A stretch of 16,828 bases of DNA. Origin: DSBG01 sp049975365 (GTDB taxonomy: Bacteria > Desulfobacterota > Desulfomonilia > UBA1062). A program made the position numbers and the translations under genes. Where the stretch lies: the NCBI GenBank assembly GCA_049975365.1, contig JBNGDS010000069.1, forward strand, positions 1-16,828, in the 5' to 3' direction. The number at the start of each line of letters is the position of its first letter. Positions within the stretch are counted from its first letter, which is position 1. The notes below the pieces were generated by a model. That model was not told the DNA's origin, searched no databases, and saw only the letters and a list, made by a program, of their open reading frames with translations. This document shows positions 15,172 through 16,828 of the stretch, piece after piece.

Positions 15172-15444
15172 ATGGCAGACTACAAGATCAGGTGCGAGGT
15201 GATTGGGATTCATGGAGATCTAGCTGTCTGCCCGGGGTCGTCCAAGATCCGTATGGGTGAAGTTCACCTCCTGGACGGCAAGACGCCGGCTGGCATGTGC
15301 GCCCGCGCGTACACCTCCCTGTATCCAGTAGCACTTGCCATGCGGTTCTCTGACGAGATCCCCTGGGAAGACGGGAAAAAGCATTTTGATATCACCTGCC
15401 CGGATACCTTTGTGGTCTACCGTCTTTCCAGGGAAAAGATATGA
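15172..15444 (+). CDS. TIGR04076-like small cysteine-containing protein
   Basis: A 90-residue protein. The frame extends to an ATG at 15133, but AAGGAG (15159-15164), 7 bases before the ATG at 15172, fixes the start there. Four cysteines (C8, C20, C43, C76) stand in a small alpha-beta sequence. The order Y-K-I-R-C, then CPGS, then P-A-G-M-C-A-R-A-Y-x-x-L-Y-P-V-A-L-A-M-R-F and ITCPDT resembles the TIGR04076 family, uncharacterised small proteins common in anaerobes. The spaced cysteines suggest metal or redox chemistry, but this is not shown. It begins 63 bases behind the transporter gene in the same direction. Confidence 0.65.
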   Translation: MADYKIRCEVIGIHGDLAVCPGSSKIRMGEVHLLDGKTPAGMCARAYTSLYPVALAMRFSDEIPWEDGKKHFDITCPDTFVVYRLSREKI

Positions 15445-15573
15445 TAGGCTCGTTCTTTGCTTTCACCGGAACCTGTTTTCCTCTTGGAATTGAACGTAGG
15501 TGGCCGGGCATGGGATGAGCCTAGATGGAAAGGTCTTGTGCTCCGCACGCGTGGAGTGAAGGCGGGGGCGTGA

Positions 15574-16374
15574 ATGTCCAAGTCAGCCATACGAATCAAT
15601 GGGATCGATATGTACTACGAGGATGTGGGGCACGGGGACCCCGTCCTCTTCGTACACGGCCTGGGATCGAGCACGAGAGACTGGGAAATCCAGATCGACA
15701 TTTTTTCCAGGAAATTCAGAACCCTTGCCTACGACATCAGAGGTCATGGGAAATCAGAGAAGCCCCCAGGACCCTACAGCATTCCGTTGTTTTCTGCTGA
15801 TGCTTCACACTTCATCAGGGCTCTCGACGCAGCACCCGCTCATGTTGTGGGTATTTCCATGGGAGGCATGATCTGCTTTCAGCTGGCTCTTGACTATCCT
15901 CACCTGGTGAGGAGCCTCGTGGTGGTCAACAGCGGACCTGCATTTCTGGTCAGGTCCCTTGCCCAGCGACTGATGGTTCTCCAGAGACTCATCATCATCC
16001 ATGTGCTGGGCATGCGGGCAATGGGAAAATTCCTGAGCAGACGCCTGTTTCCGGAACCTGGGCAGGAGGATCTAGCCAGGGTCATGATCGAACGGTGGGC
16101 GGAGAATGACCGAAAAGCCTACCGTGCGTCGTTCAAGGCCATCGTCGGATGGAGTGTGCTGGATCGCATAGGAGAGATAACCTGTCCCACCCTGGTTATT
16201 GCCGCAGAACACGACTATACCCCGGTTGAGCTGAAACAAGCATATGTCTCTCTCATGCCCACAGCGCGGCTTGAAGTGATACGAGATTCCCGGCACCTCA
16301 CCCCCCTGGATCAGCCGGAACGCTTCAATGAAACGATCCTTTCATTCTTATCATCCTTGACGAGATCGACATGA
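15574..16374 (+). CDS. Alpha/beta-hydrolase fold enzyme
   Basis: A 266-residue hydrolase with the complete triad of the fold: nucleophile S95 in GISMGG, D214 in AEHDYTP and H241 in DSRHLTPLDQPE. The oxyanion-hole HGLG is at 28-31, and DIRGHGKSEKP (54-64) is the typical segment before the nucleophile. The overall pattern is that of the RsbQ/3-oxoadipate enol-lactonase/haloperoxidase-like group, so likely activities are ester, lactone or thioester hydrolysis; the substrate is unknown. There is no signal peptide. A G-rich stretch before the ATG is the only ribosome binding site candidate. It is convergent with the ribosomal RNA operon. Confidence 0.88.
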   Translation: MSKSAIRINGIDMYYEDVGHGDPVLFVHGLGSSTRDWEIQIDIFSRKFRTLAYDIRGHGKSEKPPGPYSIPLFSADASHFIRALDAAPAHVVGISMGGMICFQLALDYPHLVRSLVVVNSGPAFLVRSLAQRLMVLQRLIIIHVLGMRAMGKFLSRRLFPEPGQEDLARVMIERWAENDRKAYRASFKAIVGWSVLDRIGEITCPTLVIAAEHDYTPVELKQAYVSLMPTARLEVIRDSRHLTPLDQPERFNETILSFLSSLTRST

Positions 16375-16380
16375 CGTACC

Positions 16381-16399
16381 ATGCCTGTACCACAGGTAT
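16381..16399 (+). terminator. Hairpin just behind the hydrolase gene
   Basis: ATGCCTGT (16381-16388) and ACAGGTAT (16392-16399) form an 8-bp stem (one G-U pair) with a 3-base loop, 7 bases behind the stop codon. A second perfect partner, ACAGGCAT, occurs at 16413-16420. No T-run follows on the + strand, so termination would be weak or need a factor. Confidence 0.35.
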
Positions 16400-16433
16400 G
16401 CTGTACATTCCCACAGGCATCGTATACGACAAG

Positions 16434-16467
16434 AAAAAGGCCCCCGATCGCGTATGACCGGGGGCCT
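16434..16467 (-). terminator. Intrinsic terminator of the rRNA operon
   Basis: Read on the - strand, a perfect 9-bp stem, AGGCCCCCG with CGGGGGCCT (16467-16459 and 16446-16438), is followed at once by a run of T residues (16438-16434). It starts about 10 bases behind the 5S rRNA 3' end. Stem strength and T-run make it a textbook Rho-independent terminator. Confidence 0.9.
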
Positions 16468-16476
16468 GAAGAGTGA

Positions 16477-16594
<118 letters not shown>

Positions 16595-16661
16595 ACGTTT
16601 GTTCGTGAACCATATTCCTATGATGCCAAAAAGAAAATATGTGAGGAAGAGAGTAAGTAAC

Positions 16662-16828
<167 letters not shown>

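Noticed and set aside
16596..16661. Possible tRNA in the 23S-5S spacer
   Set aside because: The spacer is about 66 bases, AT-rich, and has no T-loop or acceptor-stem pattern.

Overview
The window looks like a chromosomal segment of a Gram-negative anaerobe, most likely one of the former Deltaproteobacteria (Desulfobacterota). This is an inference from the gene mix and gene order: a tandem-PilZ protein, a yebC-ruvC-ruvA-ruvB run, a periplasmic Sec-exported dipeptide/oligopeptide transporter, and a GYD-domain and a TIGR04076-type small protein. No similarity search was possible, so genus-level placement is not attempted. Most of the window is housekeeping or transport. I saw no CRISPR array, insertion sequence, prophage or defence module.

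Left part (1-6120). The window opens with the last 79 codons of an enoyl-CoA hydratase family gene and a GC-rich hairpin. A 347-residue protein with two PilZ (c-di-GMP receptor type) signatures follows on the + strand. Its 3' end overlaps, tail to tail, a UDP-glucuronate epimerase type gene on the - strand. That gene ends a - strand run which reads yebC, ruvC, ruvA, ruvB, a HAD-family pyrimidine-nucleotidase-like phosphatase, and the epimerase. yebC/ruvC and ruvC/ruvA overlap by 1 and 4 bases, and ruvA/ruvB are 1 base apart, so these four are clearly one operon. The last two genes sit behind a 134-base gap and may have their own promoter. RuvC, RuvA and RuvB together make the Holliday-junction resolution machine.

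Middle (6121-13462). A divergent control region of about 400 bases separates yebC from a + strand RluA-type pseudouridine synthase and a YkgJ-type cysteine-cluster protein. Convergent to these is a complete - strand peptide ABC transporter operon: binding protein (dppA), two permeases (dppB, dppC) and two ATPases (dppD, dppF). A strong hairpin lies between dppA and dppB, as is common where the binding protein is made in excess.

Right part (13463-16828). Four + strand genes follow: a GYD-domain protein, a ZIP-family metal transporter (ZupT-like), a TIGR04076-like small cysteine protein and an alpha/beta hydrolase. Several perfect inverted repeats lie in the leaders of the first two genes and are the best candidates for unexplained regulatory DNA here. 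The window ends inside a ribosomal RNA operon read on the - strand: the 3' end of 23S, a spacer of about 66 bases without a tRNA, 5S rRNA, and a strong intrinsic terminator. This operon converges on the hydrolase gene.

No previously undescribed system could be established from the sequence alone. The most useful second looks are the palindromes at 13740-13757 and 14256-14272, the tandem-PilZ architecture, the possible small membrane ORF at 7258-7377, and the alternative-pairing hairpin behind the hydrolase gene.
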